NCBI GenBank assembly: GCA_003157715.1
Contig: PMKK01000115.1
Location: forward strand, 466 to 24,547
Length of the DNA: 24,082 nt
Direction of reading: 5' to 3'
Origin: Actinomycetota bacterium
GTDB lineage: Bacteria; Actinomycetota; Thermoleophilia; UBA2241
A program made the position numbers and the translations under genes. Shown here piece after piece: positions 7,690 to 15,031 of the stretch; the first letter of the stretch is position 1; the number at the start of each line of letters is the position of its first letter. The notes beneath the pieces were generated by a model that was given only the letters and a program-made list of their open reading frames with translations, did not search any database and was not told where the DNA came from.

Positions 7690-8573
7690 ACGACCCCTCT
7701 GGCGGCGCGGTGCCGATCGCCGCTCTCGTCACGTGCGGCGAGGCGCTGGGACCGGTCGCCGGTCCCGCTACGTGCGGCGAGGCGCCGGCGCCGGGCACCG
7801 CCTGCCTGCGACCCGGTGGTCTCGAGCTCACCGACCGGATCGTCGGTCTGGCACAGCTCCCCGGGGGTGCGCGCGTGCTCGACGTGGGCTGCGGGAGCGG
7901 CGCCACCGTGGCTCGTCTCGCGGACTCACACGGACTGAGGCCGGTCGGGATCGACGCGTCGTTGGCACAGATCGCGCGGGCACGGGCGGCCCGGCCGGAT
8001 CTCGAGTTCGTGGCGGGCCGGGCCGAAGACCTCCCGTTCGCGGCTGGCGCGTTCGAGGCCGTGCTGGCCGAATGCGTCCTTTCGACCTTGCCGGACGCGC
8101 GTCCGGCGCTGCGCGAGATGGCCCGCGTCGTTTCGGGCGGGGGGTGCGTGGTCCTGACCGACCTGTACGATCGTAGTGGCGACGACGGTGGCGACGACCT
8201 TCGATCGCGCTCGACGCTGCCGAGCCTGGGAAGGCGCAAGGCCGTCGAGGCGCTGCTGGCGAGCGCCGGCCTCGAGGCCGAGACGTGGGAGGATCACACT
8301 GGTGTGCTGGCGCGGCTGTTCTGGGACATGGTCGTTCCGAGTTCGGCGCCCGGGGCCACGGGCGGGCGGGCGCGGGGCGTCGCCGCGCGGTCGTCCGCGA
8401 TCGGCGTGCAGGGCGTCACGGTCCGCCCGCCCGCTGAGCGCGTGCAAGACGTCACGGTCCGCCCGCTTGCCGGGCACGCCGGGCGCCGTCCCGGCTACTT
8501 CGCCTGCGTCGCGCGGGCGCGTGATGATCGGCCGGCTACGAGGGCGAAAGGAGTGTACGGTGCGAGATCTTGA
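7686..8573 (+). CDS. trsM: SAM-dependent methyltransferase, DVU_1556/TrsM-like
   Basis: A 295-residue class I methyltransferase. Motif I is VLDVGCGSG (64-72), preceded by the family block CLRPGGLELT (40-49) and followed by GIDAS, AEDLPF, AECVLS and VVLTDLYDRS. The order and the LRPGG block match what I recall of DVU_1556-type methyltransferases beside mop in Desulfovibrio. The symbol is given with reservation. Some relatives are annotated as selenoproteins; here every candidate site, including Cys40, is Cys. The substrate is unknown; neighbours suggest a cofactor or protein matured with the radical SAM enzyme. The N-terminus contains a 13-residue repeat unit (TCGEA twice) and the C-terminal third another 12-residue duplication, both probably late insertions. 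Start and upstream stop overlap as ATGA. Confidence 0.75.
   Translation: MNDPSGGAVPIAALVTCGEALGPVAGPATCGEAPAPGTACLRPGGLELTDRIVGLAQLPGGARVLDVGCGSGATVARLADSHGLRPVGIDASLAQIARARAARPDLEFVAGRAEDLPFAAGAFEAVLAECVLSTLPDARPALREMARVVSGGGCVVLTDLYDRSGDDGGDDLRSRSTLPSLGRRKAVEALLASAGLEAETWEDHTGVLARLFWDMVVPSSAPGATGGRARGVAARSSAIGVQGVTVRPPAERVQDVTVRPLAGHAGRRPGYFACVARARDDRPATRAKGVYGARS
7731..7785 (+). repeat. In-frame direct repeat in the methyltransferase N-terminus
   Basis: acgtgcggcgaggcgc occurs at 7731-7746 and again at 7770-7785, a period of 39 bases, so the duplication keeps the frame and doubles the residues TCGEA. Confidence 0.8.
8405..8466 (+). repeat. In-frame direct repeat in the methyltransferase C-terminal third
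   Basis: The 26 bases at 8405-8430 recur at 8441-8466 with two differences and a period of 36 bases. The encoded unit is VQGVTVRPPAER, then VQDVTVRPLAGH. It lies in a Pro/Ala/Gly-rich insert after the catalytic core. Confidence 0.8.
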
Positions 8574-8955
8574 CGCCAGGGTCAGCGAGCTCGGCCTCCG
8601 GGGACAGTGCTGCACGCAGATCATGGTCCAGCTGGCGCTGGAGGAGCGCGGCCAGGAGAACGCTCAGATGGTCGAGGCCGTCGGCGCGCTCTGCCTGGGT
8701 CTCTTCGACGGTCTTACGTGCGGCGCTCTCACCGGCGGTGCCCTGGCTATGGCGATCCTTGCCGGAGAGCTGCCCGGCGACGTCCTGGTGACCGACCTCG
8801 TGGACTGGTTTCGCGGCGAATACGGCATGACCGACTGCGACGTCTCTGCCGCTGCCGACCTCTCGGTGCGGTTCACGCGCTGCCCGGGCATGGTCGCGGC
8901 GACCTACGCCGAGGCCAGGGCGATCCTGCACACCCACGGCCTGCTTGCCGACTGA
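8560..8955 (+). CDS. C-GCAxxG-C-C family small Cys-rich protein (DVU_1555-like)
   Basis: This 131-residue protein starts at GTG 8560, set by AAAGGAG at 8547-8553 six bases upstream; it overlaps the methyltransferase end by 14 bases. It carries the C-GCAxxG-C-C pattern: Cys17-Cys18 (GQCCTQ), Cys45 (ALCLGL), Cys54 (TCGALTGG), Cys93 (TDCD) and Cys108 (TRCPG). Proteins of this family are thought to bind a redox cluster or metal through these cysteines, and several act beside redox or radical enzymes. Placed between a methyltransferase and a radical SAM enzyme, it could be the protein they modify, a carrier for the product, or an electron donor. The sequence cannot separate these options. Confidence 0.8.
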   Translation: MRDLDARVSELGLRGQCCTQIMVQLALEERGQENAQMVEAVGALCLGLFDGLTCGALTGGALAMAILAGELPGDVLVTDLVDWFRGEYGMTDCDVSAAADLSVRFTRCPGMVAATYAEARAILHTHGLLAD

Positions 8956-8979
8956 TGCGTTCGGGTGAAGGGTCCTGAA

Positions 8980-10398
8980 GTGAGCGATACCCGTACCACG
9001 AGCCTGTGTCCGCAGTGCCTTCGCCGGCTTCCGGCGACGGTGGTCCGGCGCGGCGACGAGGTGTGGCTGGAGCGCACCTGCCCCGATCACGGCGAGGCGC
9101 GGGCGCTGGTCTGGCACGGCCCGCCCGGCTACGACGAGTGGCGGCGGGCCGGAACAGGGCCGAGCTGCTGCGACCCGGCCGAGAACCCGGACTGCCCGAC
9201 GGCGTGCGGCCTGTGCGGTAGTCATGTGCGGCAGACGTGCTGCGTGCTGCTCGAGGTGACCGCGCGCTGCGACCTCGAATGCCCGATCTGCTTCGCGAGC
9301 GCGCGGCGGGGCAGCTCGGCGGACCCCTCGATCGACGAGATCGAGGGCTGGTACCGGCGCCTCCTCGAGCTGGCTCCCGGCTGCAACGTCCAGCTCTCCG
9401 GCGGCGAGCCGACGGTGCGCGACGACCTGCCGCGGGTCATCGCCCTCGGTCGTTTCCTCGGGGTCCCCTACCTTCAGCTCAACACCAACGGGTTGCGGCT
9501 CGCGGCGGACGACGAGTACGCCGAGACACTCGCCGCCGCCGGACTCCAGACCGTGTTTCTGCAGTTCGACGGAGTCGACGACGCTGCCCATCTCGCTCTC
9601 CGCGGGCTACCTCTGGCGGCCCTGAAGGAGCGGGCGATAGAGCACTGCGCCGCGGCCGGTCTGGGCGTCGTGCTCGTGCCTACCGTCGTGCGCGGCGTCA
9701 ACCTCGACCAGCTTGGGCGCATCCTCGATTTCGGTCTCGAGCGTCTGCCCGCCGTGCGCGGGATCCACCTCCAGCCGCTGGCCCTTCTCGGCAGATATCC
9801 GGACGCCTATGCCGCCGACCGCGATGCCGTCGACCGCGATGCCGCCGACCGCGTGACTCTTCCCGACGTCATGCGGGAGCTCTCGGCGCAGAGCGCCGGA
9901 CGCATTCTCCTCGAAGACCTCGCCCCCGGCGACTGTGAGCACGCGCTCTGCTCGTTTAGCAGGGAGTACTTCCACGCCGCCGACGGAGCCCTCGTGCCGC
10001 TGCGCCGCGACGTAGCCGAGAGCTGTGACTGTGGTGGCGCCGCGGCGGGTCGCAGCCGCAGGACGCTTCGGCCGACCGACAAGGCGGCGCACGTGGCGCG
10101 CCGCTGGTCGGCGCCCGCGACAAGCTGTTGCGACACGCCCGAGGCATCGGACGACCAGTGGAGCGACATCCTCCGGCAGGTCCGCGCCAACACCTTCAGT
10201 GTCAGCGCCATGGCCTTCCAGGATGCCTGGACCGTCGACCTGGAGCGGCTCCGGCACTGCTACCTTCATGTGCTCGCCGCCGACGGGCGTTTCGTACCCT
10301 TCTGTGCCTACAATCTCACCGGCGCCGACGGGCGCGGTCTCGGGGTCGGGCGGCGCTCGCAGCGGAGCGGGTCGCGGCCGGGGGAGCCCGACCCGTGA
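8980..10398 (+). CDS. trsS: Radical SAM protein, TrsS-like
   Basis: This 472-residue radical SAM enzyme has its SAM-binding cluster motif at Cys97, 101 and 104 (ARCDLECPICFA), then NVQLSGGEPTVRDDLP, LNTNGLRLA, VFLQFDG and VVLVPTVVRGVN. Upstream is a Cys-rich head: CPQC (10-13), CPDH (34-37) and the run CC, C, C, C, C, CC at 63-88. These blocks match the TrsS family, some members of which are annotated as selenoproteins; no in-frame TGA is read through here. GTG 8980 is preferred over GTG 8965 because GAAGGG (8967-8972) lies 7 bases before it. It should cleave SAM to make a 5'-deoxyadenosyl radical; its target is unknown. A 15-base repeat inserts ADRDAVDRDAADR near residue 280. Its stop overlaps the next start as GTGA. 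Confidence 0.8.
   Translation: MSDTRTTSLCPQCLRRLPATVVRRGDEVWLERTCPDHGEARALVWHGPPGYDEWRRAGTGPSCCDPAENPDCPTACGLCGSHVRQTCCVLLEVTARCDLECPICFASARRGSSADPSIDEIEGWYRRLLELAPGCNVQLSGGEPTVRDDLPRVIALGRFLGVPYLQLNTNGLRLAADDEYAETLAAAGLQTVFLQFDGVDDAAHLALRGLPLAALKERAIEHCAAAGLGVVLVPTVVRGVNLDQLGRILDFGLERLPAVRGIHLQPLALLGRYPDAYAADRDAVDRDAADRVTLPDVMRELSAQSAGRILLEDLAPGDCEHALCSFSREYFHAADGALVPLRRDVAESCDCGGAAAGRSRRTLRPTDKAAHVARRWSAPATSCCDTPEASDDQWSDILRQVRANTFSVSAMAFQDAWTVDLERLRHCYLHVLAADGRFVPFCAYNLTGADGRGLGVGRRSQRSGSRPGEPDP
9811..9853 (+). repeat. 15-base tandem repeat inside the radical SAM gene
   Basis: The unit gccgccgaccgcgat is present at 9811-9825 and 9826-9840, with a third partial copy at 9841-9853. It encodes a charged AADRD-type stretch between conserved blocks, so it is probably a surface-loop expansion. 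Confidence 0.8.
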
Positions 10399-11591
10399 CG
10401 ACCGTCGGCCGCCCGGTGCTCCTGCGCACGCCGCTGGAGCCGTGGGTCCTGCGCCGCGCCGGCGCGTCGGACATGGAGGGCTTACGCCGCTACCAGCTCG
10501 CCGCCCTGCGCGAAACGGTCGCCCGTGCTCGCGCTCGCAGCCGCTTTTATGCCGGCAGGCTGGCCGCCGTGGAACCGGGCGACATCGCCTCTCTCGACGA
10601 TGTCGCGCGGCTGCCCTTAACGACCGCCGACGACCTCCGGCGAGAGGGCATGCGTCTCGTGTGCGTGTCCGCCGGCGATGTCGAGCGGATCGTCACCCTG
10701 CCCACCTCCGGCACGACCGGCGAGCCCAAGCGGATCCACTTCAGCGCCGCCGATCAGGAGCTCACCGTCGACTTCTTCCATCACGGCATGTCGGTGCTCG
10801 CCGGCGCCGGCGACCGTGTTCTGGTCCTGCTGCCCGGGGAGCGGCCCGGCAGCGTCGGCGAGCTTCTGGCGCGCGGCCTCGAGCGGCTCGGCGCGACGCC
10901 GCTGCCCTACGGTCCGGTCGGCGACGCCGGCGCCGCGCTCGACGTCCTCGCAGGCGAGCGAGCGAGCGTCGTGGTGGGCATCCCCGTGCAGGTCCTCGCC
11001 CTGGCCCGGCGCGGCGTGTCGCAGGGCAGGACGCCGCGGGTGCGCAGCGTGCTGCTCAGCACCGACCATGTGCCCCGGGCGATCGTGAACGTCCTCGAGC
11101 AGGCCTGGGGCTGCCGCGTCTTCAACCACTACGGCACGACCGAGATGGGCCTGGGCGGGGGAGTGGAGTGCGCCGCGCACGCCGGTCTGCACCTGCGCGA
11201 GGCCGACCTTCTGTTCGAAGTCGTCGACCCGCTGACGGGCACGTCGCTGCCGCCTGGGCAGGAGGGCGAGGTGGTGTTCACCACGCTCACGCGCGAGGCG
11301 ATGCCGCTGATCCGCTACCGCACCGGCGATCTGGGCAGCTTCGTCGCCGGGCGCTGCCCCTGTGGCTCGGGGTTGCGTCTGCTGGCCAACGTGCGATCGC
11401 GCCGCGGCGACGTGGCCGTGCTCGCCGGCGGCGAACGTCTGAGTCTGGCCGACCTCGACGAGGCGTTGTTTGCCGTGGACGACGTGCTCGATTTTAGCGC
11501 CCGCCTGGGAGCCGACGGCCGCGGCGAGTATCTTACGATCGAGGTGGTCTTCGAGGGCGGCGGCGACCGCCGCCGGGCGGTTGCGCCTTGA
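10395..11591 (+). CDS. AMP-forming acyl-CoA ligase-like protein (DVU_1553-like), frame broken near its 3' end
   Basis: A 398-residue adenylate-forming enzyme related to phenylacetate-CoA ligase. It has the ATP loop TSGTTGEPK (104-112), NHYGTTEMG (244-252), RYRTGDLG (307-314) and CPCG (321-324). Such enzymes activate a carboxylate with ATP and usually pass it to CoA; the substrate is unknown. A product of Mop or a biosynthetic intermediate are both conceivable. GTG 10395 overlaps the radical SAM stop (GTGA). The frame ends at 11591 inside the C-terminal domain, about 35-40 residues early. Another frame continues with GTAKRTLTDNRP, the typical ending of this family, and stops at 11694 overlapping the xdhC ATG. 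A one-base shift between about 11560 and 11580 therefore separates the two parts. Confidence 0.8.
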   Translation: MTTVGRPVLLRTPLEPWVLRRAGASDMEGLRRYQLAALRETVARARARSRFYAGRLAAVEPGDIASLDDVARLPLTTADDLRREGMRLVCVSAGDVERIVTLPTSGTTGEPKRIHFSAADQELTVDFFHHGMSVLAGAGDRVLVLLPGERPGSVGELLARGLERLGATPLPYGPVGDAGAALDVLAGERASVVVGIPVQVLALARRGVSQGRTPRVRSVLLSTDHVPRAIVNVLEQAWGCRVFNHYGTTEMGLGGGVECAAHAGLHLREADLLFEVVDPLTGTSLPPGQEGEVVFTTLTREAMPLIRYRTGDLGSFVAGRCPCGSGLRLLANVRSRRGDVAVLAGGERLSLADLDEALFAVDDVLDFSARLGADGRGEYLTIEVVFEGGGDRRRAVAP

Positions 11592-11694
11592 CGTCGTCGC
11601 GGCCGGAGAGTCGTGGCTAGGTGGCGACGGCACCGCCAAACGCACATTGACCGACAACCGTCCATCAGACGCCCGCCTACAGGAGACGCGATGA
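11578..11694 (+). pseudogene. Out-of-frame C-terminal piece of the ligase-like gene
   Basis: Read one base ahead of the 10395 frame, this segment encodes RLRLDVVAAGESW and GTAKRTLTDNRP before a stop at 11692-11694. Adenylate-forming enzymes of the PaaK type end with a G-x-x-KR-x-x-D-x-R segment, so this is the missing tail. Its stop overlaps the xdhC start as ATGA, the same junction type as elsewhere in the cluster. The shift may be a sequencing or assembly error in GC-rich sequence, a real mutation, or recoding. Confidence 0.75.
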
Positions 11695-12731
11695 GAGAGA
11701 TCGTCGACGAGGCTTTGCAGCTGCTCGAGTCCGGGCAGGACTTCGCCCTGGTGCGGCTTGTCGCCGAGCGTGGTTCGACGCCGCGGCAGGCCGGCGCGGA
11801 GATGCTCGTGCGCCGCGACGGCTCCATCGCCGGCACCATCGGGGGCGGCCTGCTCGAGGCCTCGATGATGCACGCCGCGGCCGGCGTGCTGGAGCGCAAA
11901 CGCTCCGAGCTGACCGGCATGGGTCTGCGGGGCACCGACGTCCAGAGCGCCGACGAGATGATCTGCGGCGGCAGCGCCGACGTGCTGATCGCCTACGTTC
12001 CCCCCGGCGACGCGGCCCTGACCGAGGTCTGCACGGCGCTGCGCGAGGCCGCCGCGGCACACCGCCGTGCCTGGCTGTTTACCGTGCTGCCCGCCGGCGA
12101 GGACGACGCCGTCGAGCACTGCCTGCTGCGCGACGACGACACGGTCTTCGGGGCCCAGCCGTGCGAGCCGGCGCGGCTGCGCACCGCCGTCGGCAAGATC
12201 GCCGTGCACGGCACGACCAAGCTGCCCGATGGCCGCGAGGTGCTGGTCGAGGCGCTTGATCCGCCGGTCACGGCCATCATCTGCGGCGCCGGCCACGTGG
12301 GACGGGCCCTGGCGCCGGTCACGGCCCGGGCCGGCTGGCGCACCGTGGTGATCGACGACCGCGAGGAGTTCGCCAATCCCCAGCGGTTTCCCGGCACCCA
12401 GGTCGTCCTGGTCTCCTCGTTCGACGGGGCCTTGTCGCGCGTGGCCGTCGACGAGCAGTCGTACATCGTGATCGTCACCCGCGGCCATACGCACGACATG
12501 AACGTGCTCGAGCAGGCGCTGCGCACGCCGGCCCGGTACGTCGGCCTGATGGCCAGCCGCACCAAGCGCAAGCGCATCGCCGACGGGTTGCGCGAGGCGG
12601 GCTTCGGCGACGACGAGCTGGCTCGGGTCCATTCTCCCATCGGCTTGTCGATCGGCGCCGAGACGCCTGCCGAGCTGGCTATCAGCATCGTGGCCGAGAT
12701 GATCCAGGTGCGGGCGGGCAAGGGCGCCTAG
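11691..12731 (+). CDS. xdhC: XdhC/CoxI-family molybdenum cofactor maturation protein
   Basis: This 346-residue protein binds molybdenum cofactor, protects it and helps its sulfuration before insertion into xanthine oxidase-family enzymes; here the client should be Mop. The N-terminal XdhC domain has GSTPRQAGAEMLV and GTIGGGLLEA, with Cys92 in MICGGSADVLI. The C-terminal Rossmann domain has ICGAGHVG (197-204), VIDDREEFANPQRFP, VTRGHTHDMNVLE, YVGLMASRTKR and PIGLSIGAETPAELAISI. Length and both domains are typical of full-length members. AGGAG at 11681-11685, 5 bases before the ATG, fixes the start. The MocA-like gene follows after three bases. Confidence 0.93.
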   Translation: MREIVDEALQLLESGQDFALVRLVAERGSTPRQAGAEMLVRRDGSIAGTIGGGLLEASMMHAAAGVLERKRSELTGMGLRGTDVQSADEMICGGSADVLIAYVPPGDAALTEVCTALREAAAAHRRAWLFTVLPAGEDDAVEHCLLRDDDTVFGAQPCEPARLRTAVGKIAVHGTTKLPDGREVLVEALDPPVTAIICGAGHVGRALAPVTARAGWRTVVIDDREEFANPQRFPGTQVVLVSSFDGALSRVAVDEQSYIVIVTRGHTHDMNVLEQALRTPARYVGLMASRTKRKRIADGLREAGFGDDELARVHSPIGLSIGAETPAELAISIVAEMIQVRAGKGA

Positions 12732-12734
12732 GCG

Positions 12735-14042
12735 ATGGCGCGTCTTGCCGCCGTCGTGCTGGCCGCCGGGCGCTCGTCGCGCATGGGCGAGCTCAAGCCG
12801 CTGCTGCCGCTGGGCGACGGCGCCGTGATCGGTCGCGCCGTGGGTGCCTATCTCGAGGCCGGCGTGAGCGACGTGCGGGTCGTGGTCGGCTGGCGCGGCG
12901 CCGAGGTCGCCGCGGCGGTGGCCGGCCTCGGCGTCGCCACCGTCGTGAACGACGACTGGCGGCGCGGCATGTTCTCGTCGGTCGGCGTCGGGCTCGCCAG
13001 CCTCGGCGCCGACGTCGAGGCGGTCTTCCTGTCGCCGGCGGACTGCGCTCTGGTGCGTGCCGAGACGATCGGCCGCCTGGCCCGCGCGGCACAGGTTCAG
13101 CCGGCGCCGGTGACCTATCCGCTGCGCCGCGGAAGGCGCGGCCACCCGCCGCTGATCGCGCGCCGAGCACTGCCGGCCGACCTGAGCCACGAACCGCCGG
13201 ACGGCCTGCGCGGCCTGCTGGCCGTCCACGACGCGGCCGCTCTCGAGGTCGAGGTCGACGACGACGGCGTGCTGCTCGACATGGACGCGCCGTCCGACTA
13301 CCGGCGCGCGTGCGACTACATCGCCCGCGAGGGCGTGCCGGGCGCGGCGCGCTGCCTCGCCCTGCTCGGCGACGCGCGGGTACCGCCGCCGGTGGTCGCG
13401 CACTCGCGCGCCGTGGCCTGCGTCGCCTGCGCTCTGACGGCGCGGCTCAACGAGCACGACCTGCACCTGAACGCCCGCCTGGTCGAGGCGGCGGGGCTGC
13501 TGCACGACATCGCCCGCGTCGGGGCAAGCGGCATCGCGAGGCGCGACCACGCCCGCCACGGAGCCGAGCTGCTGGGCGACCTGGGCTATCGCCGGGTCGC
13601 CGCCGTGACCGCTCACCACATGGACCTGCCGGATGAGACCGGCTTCCAGCGCCCGCTCCGCGACGCCGGCTCCCAGCGCCCGCCGCGCGGGGCCGAGAGC
13701 CTGTCCGAGGCCGAAAGCCTGCTCGGCAACGCTGAGGCTGAGGCCCTGCCCGGCGAGGTGGAGATCGTCTACCTGGCCGACAAGCTGGTGGCCGGCACGC
13801 GGGTCGTCGCGCTCCAGGAGCGCCGTGCCGCGCGGATCCGCGAGCTGCGCACGCGGCCCGAGGGCCAGGCGCATGCTCGCGCGAGGCTCGACCGGGCGCT
13901 CGTCGTGGCGCGCCTCGTGGAGCGCCTCATCGGGGAGCCGGTCGAGACGGTCGCCCGGCGTGCGCTCGCCGTCCTCGACGACAGCCTGGCCGCGGCCGGC
14001 GCGGCCGGCGCGAGCGGCGACGCGGCCGGTGGTCTCGCGTGA
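12735..14042 (+). CDS. MocA-like molybdopterin nucleotidyltransferase fused to an HD domain (DVU_1551-like)
   Basis: A 435-residue two-domain protein. Residues 1-195 are a MobA/MocA-type nucleotidyltransferase: LAAGRSSRMGELKPLLPLG at 9-27, a PADCALV acidic motif and RGRRGHPPLI. Next to xdhC and a xanthine oxidase-family enzyme, it most likely adds CMP to Mo-molybdopterin to give the cytosine dinucleotide used by Mop. From about 218 there is an HD phosphohydrolase-type domain with His223, His257-Asp258, HARHGAELL, THIS-like TAHHMDLP and YLADKLVAG (Asp349). Its substrate is unknown. A repetitive insert at residues 301-340 (13635-13754) separates HD motifs, with units GFQRPLRDA/GSQRPPRGA and ESLSEA/ESLLGN. 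The start is 3 bases after the xdhC stop with no strong ribosome site, which suggests coupled translation. Confidence 0.82.
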   Translation: MARLAAVVLAAGRSSRMGELKPLLPLGDGAVIGRAVGAYLEAGVSDVRVVVGWRGAEVAAAVAGLGVATVVNDDWRRGMFSSVGVGLASLGADVEAVFLSPADCALVRAETIGRLARAAQVQPAPVTYPLRRGRRGHPPLIARRALPADLSHEPPDGLRGLLAVHDAAALEVEVDDDGVLLDMDAPSDYRRACDYIAREGVPGAARCLALLGDARVPPPVVAHSRAVACVACALTARLNEHDLHLNARLVEAAGLLHDIARVGASGIARRDHARHGAELLGDLGYRRVAAVTAHHMDLPDETGFQRPLRDAGSQRPPRGAESLSEAESLLGNAEAEALPGEVEIVYLADKLVAGTRVVALQERRAARIRELRTRPEGQAHARARLDRALVVARLVERLIGEPVETVARRALAVLDDSLAAAGAAGASGDAAGGLA

Positions 14043-14067
14043 ACGAACGCAGCGCCGCGGTGCGCCC

Positions 14068-15003
14068 GTGAGCGGCCGGCCGGCTCTGGTGGCTTGCGAT
14101 CTCGACGGCACGCTGCTCGACGGCGACGGTGCGCCGCTCGCCGGTGTCAGCGAGGCGCTCGCCGGCCTCACTTCAGCAGGGGTGGAGGTCGTGATCTGCA
14201 CCGGACGCTCGGCCGGGTCGACTCGCACGGCCGCCGCGCGGCTCGGCCTCGAGCACGGCGTGGCGATCGCCTACCACGGAGCTGTGTTCGTCGATCTCGC
14301 CGGCGGCCGCTGGGTGCGGCGCTTCGATCTGCCGCGGCAGGCGGTCGGGCCACTGGTCGCCGCGCTTCACGAGGCCGGGGCGACGCTCACCGCCTACGTT
14401 GACGACGAGCGCTGGGTGCAGGGTGAGCCTGGCGGCGCGGGTGATTCGGGCAGCGCCGGCGTTCCCGCCGCCGCCGATAGAGGCAGCGCCGACGATTCGG
14501 GCAGGGCTCCCGCCGGTCCGGGCGCAGCCGGTGTGCCCGGCAGCGCGCCGGCAGCGCCGCGGGCGCGCGGTGACCTTGCCGTTGCCCTCGAGGGCGTACC
14601 GGTGACGAGGCTGATCATCGAGGCGGGCGCCGCGCCGGGCTACGCGCCGCTCGCGACTGTCGTCGAGCGCCTGGCGGCGCGCTGGCCCGAGCTGGTCGTG
14701 AGCCCCGCGCCGGGCGGCCGGCTCGAAGTCCACCGCACCGGCGCCGACAAGCGCACGGCGCTCGCTACGCTCTGCGAGGGGCTGCGCCTGCCGGCCGCTG
14801 CCGTCGTGGCCTGCGGTGACGGCGCCGCCGACGCCGGCATGCTCGCGTGGGCCGGTCTCGGCGTCGCGATCGCCGGCGGAAGCGACGCGGCCCGCGCCGC
14901 GGCGAACGTCGTCGTGGCGCCCGGCGAGCTGGGCGCGTTCCTGGCCGGCCTGGCGGCGCCACCGGCCGGCCGCCCTTCTGGCGACGCGACGGTGCGGCGA
15001 TGA
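14068..15003 (+). CDS. HAD-superfamily (Cof-type) phosphatase
   Basis: This 311-residue HAD hydrolase has motif I DLDGTLLDGDG (11-21), with nucleophile Asp11 and acid Asp13, motif II VVICTGRS (41-48), a conserved Lys in GADKRTAL, and VACGDGAADAGMLAWAG with the metal-binding Asp residues. The large cap between motifs II and III is the Cof type, which acts on sugar phosphates, flavin mononucleotide or similar small phosphates. About 48 residues of Gly/Ala/Ser-rich repeats (14425-14571) interrupt the cap. The start is GTG 14068, 25 bases after the HD-protein stop, chosen because DLDGTLL follows at once. It shares the operon, but I know no specific link to aldehyde oxidoreductase maturation. Confidence 0.8.
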   Translation: MSGRPALVACDLDGTLLDGDGAPLAGVSEALAGLTSAGVEVVICTGRSAGSTRTAAARLGLEHGVAIAYHGAVFVDLAGGRWVRRFDLPRQAVGPLVAALHEAGATLTAYVDDERWVQGEPGGAGDSGSAGVPAAADRGSADDSGRAPAGPGAAGVPGSAPAAPRARGDLAVALEGVPVTRLIIEAGAAPGYAPLATVVERLAARWPELVVSPAPGGRLEVHRTGADKRTALATLCEGLRLPAAAVVACGDGAADAGMLAWAGLGVAIAGGSDAARAAANVVVAPGELGAFLAGLAAPPAGRPSGDATVRR

Positions 15004-15031
15004 GGATCGACAAGACAGTCGTGGCGCCTCT

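Noticed and set aside
7731..9853. CRISPR array or mobile-element repeats
   Set aside because: The repeats are short, lie inside coding frames with periods divisible by three, and have no spacer pattern, Cas gene or transposase nearby.
11592..11690. Promoter for xdhC based on TTGACC at 11647-11652
   Set aside because: No -10 box is found at suitable spacing, and the stretch is better explained as the out-of-frame C-terminus of the ligase-like gene.
10617..14228. A 1203-codon open frame on the minus strand opposite the ligase, xdhC, MocA-HD and HAD genes
   Set aside because: It spans several well-supported plus-strand genes and encodes low-complexity His/Arg/Ala/Gly-rich sequence without motifs, so it is a composition artefact.
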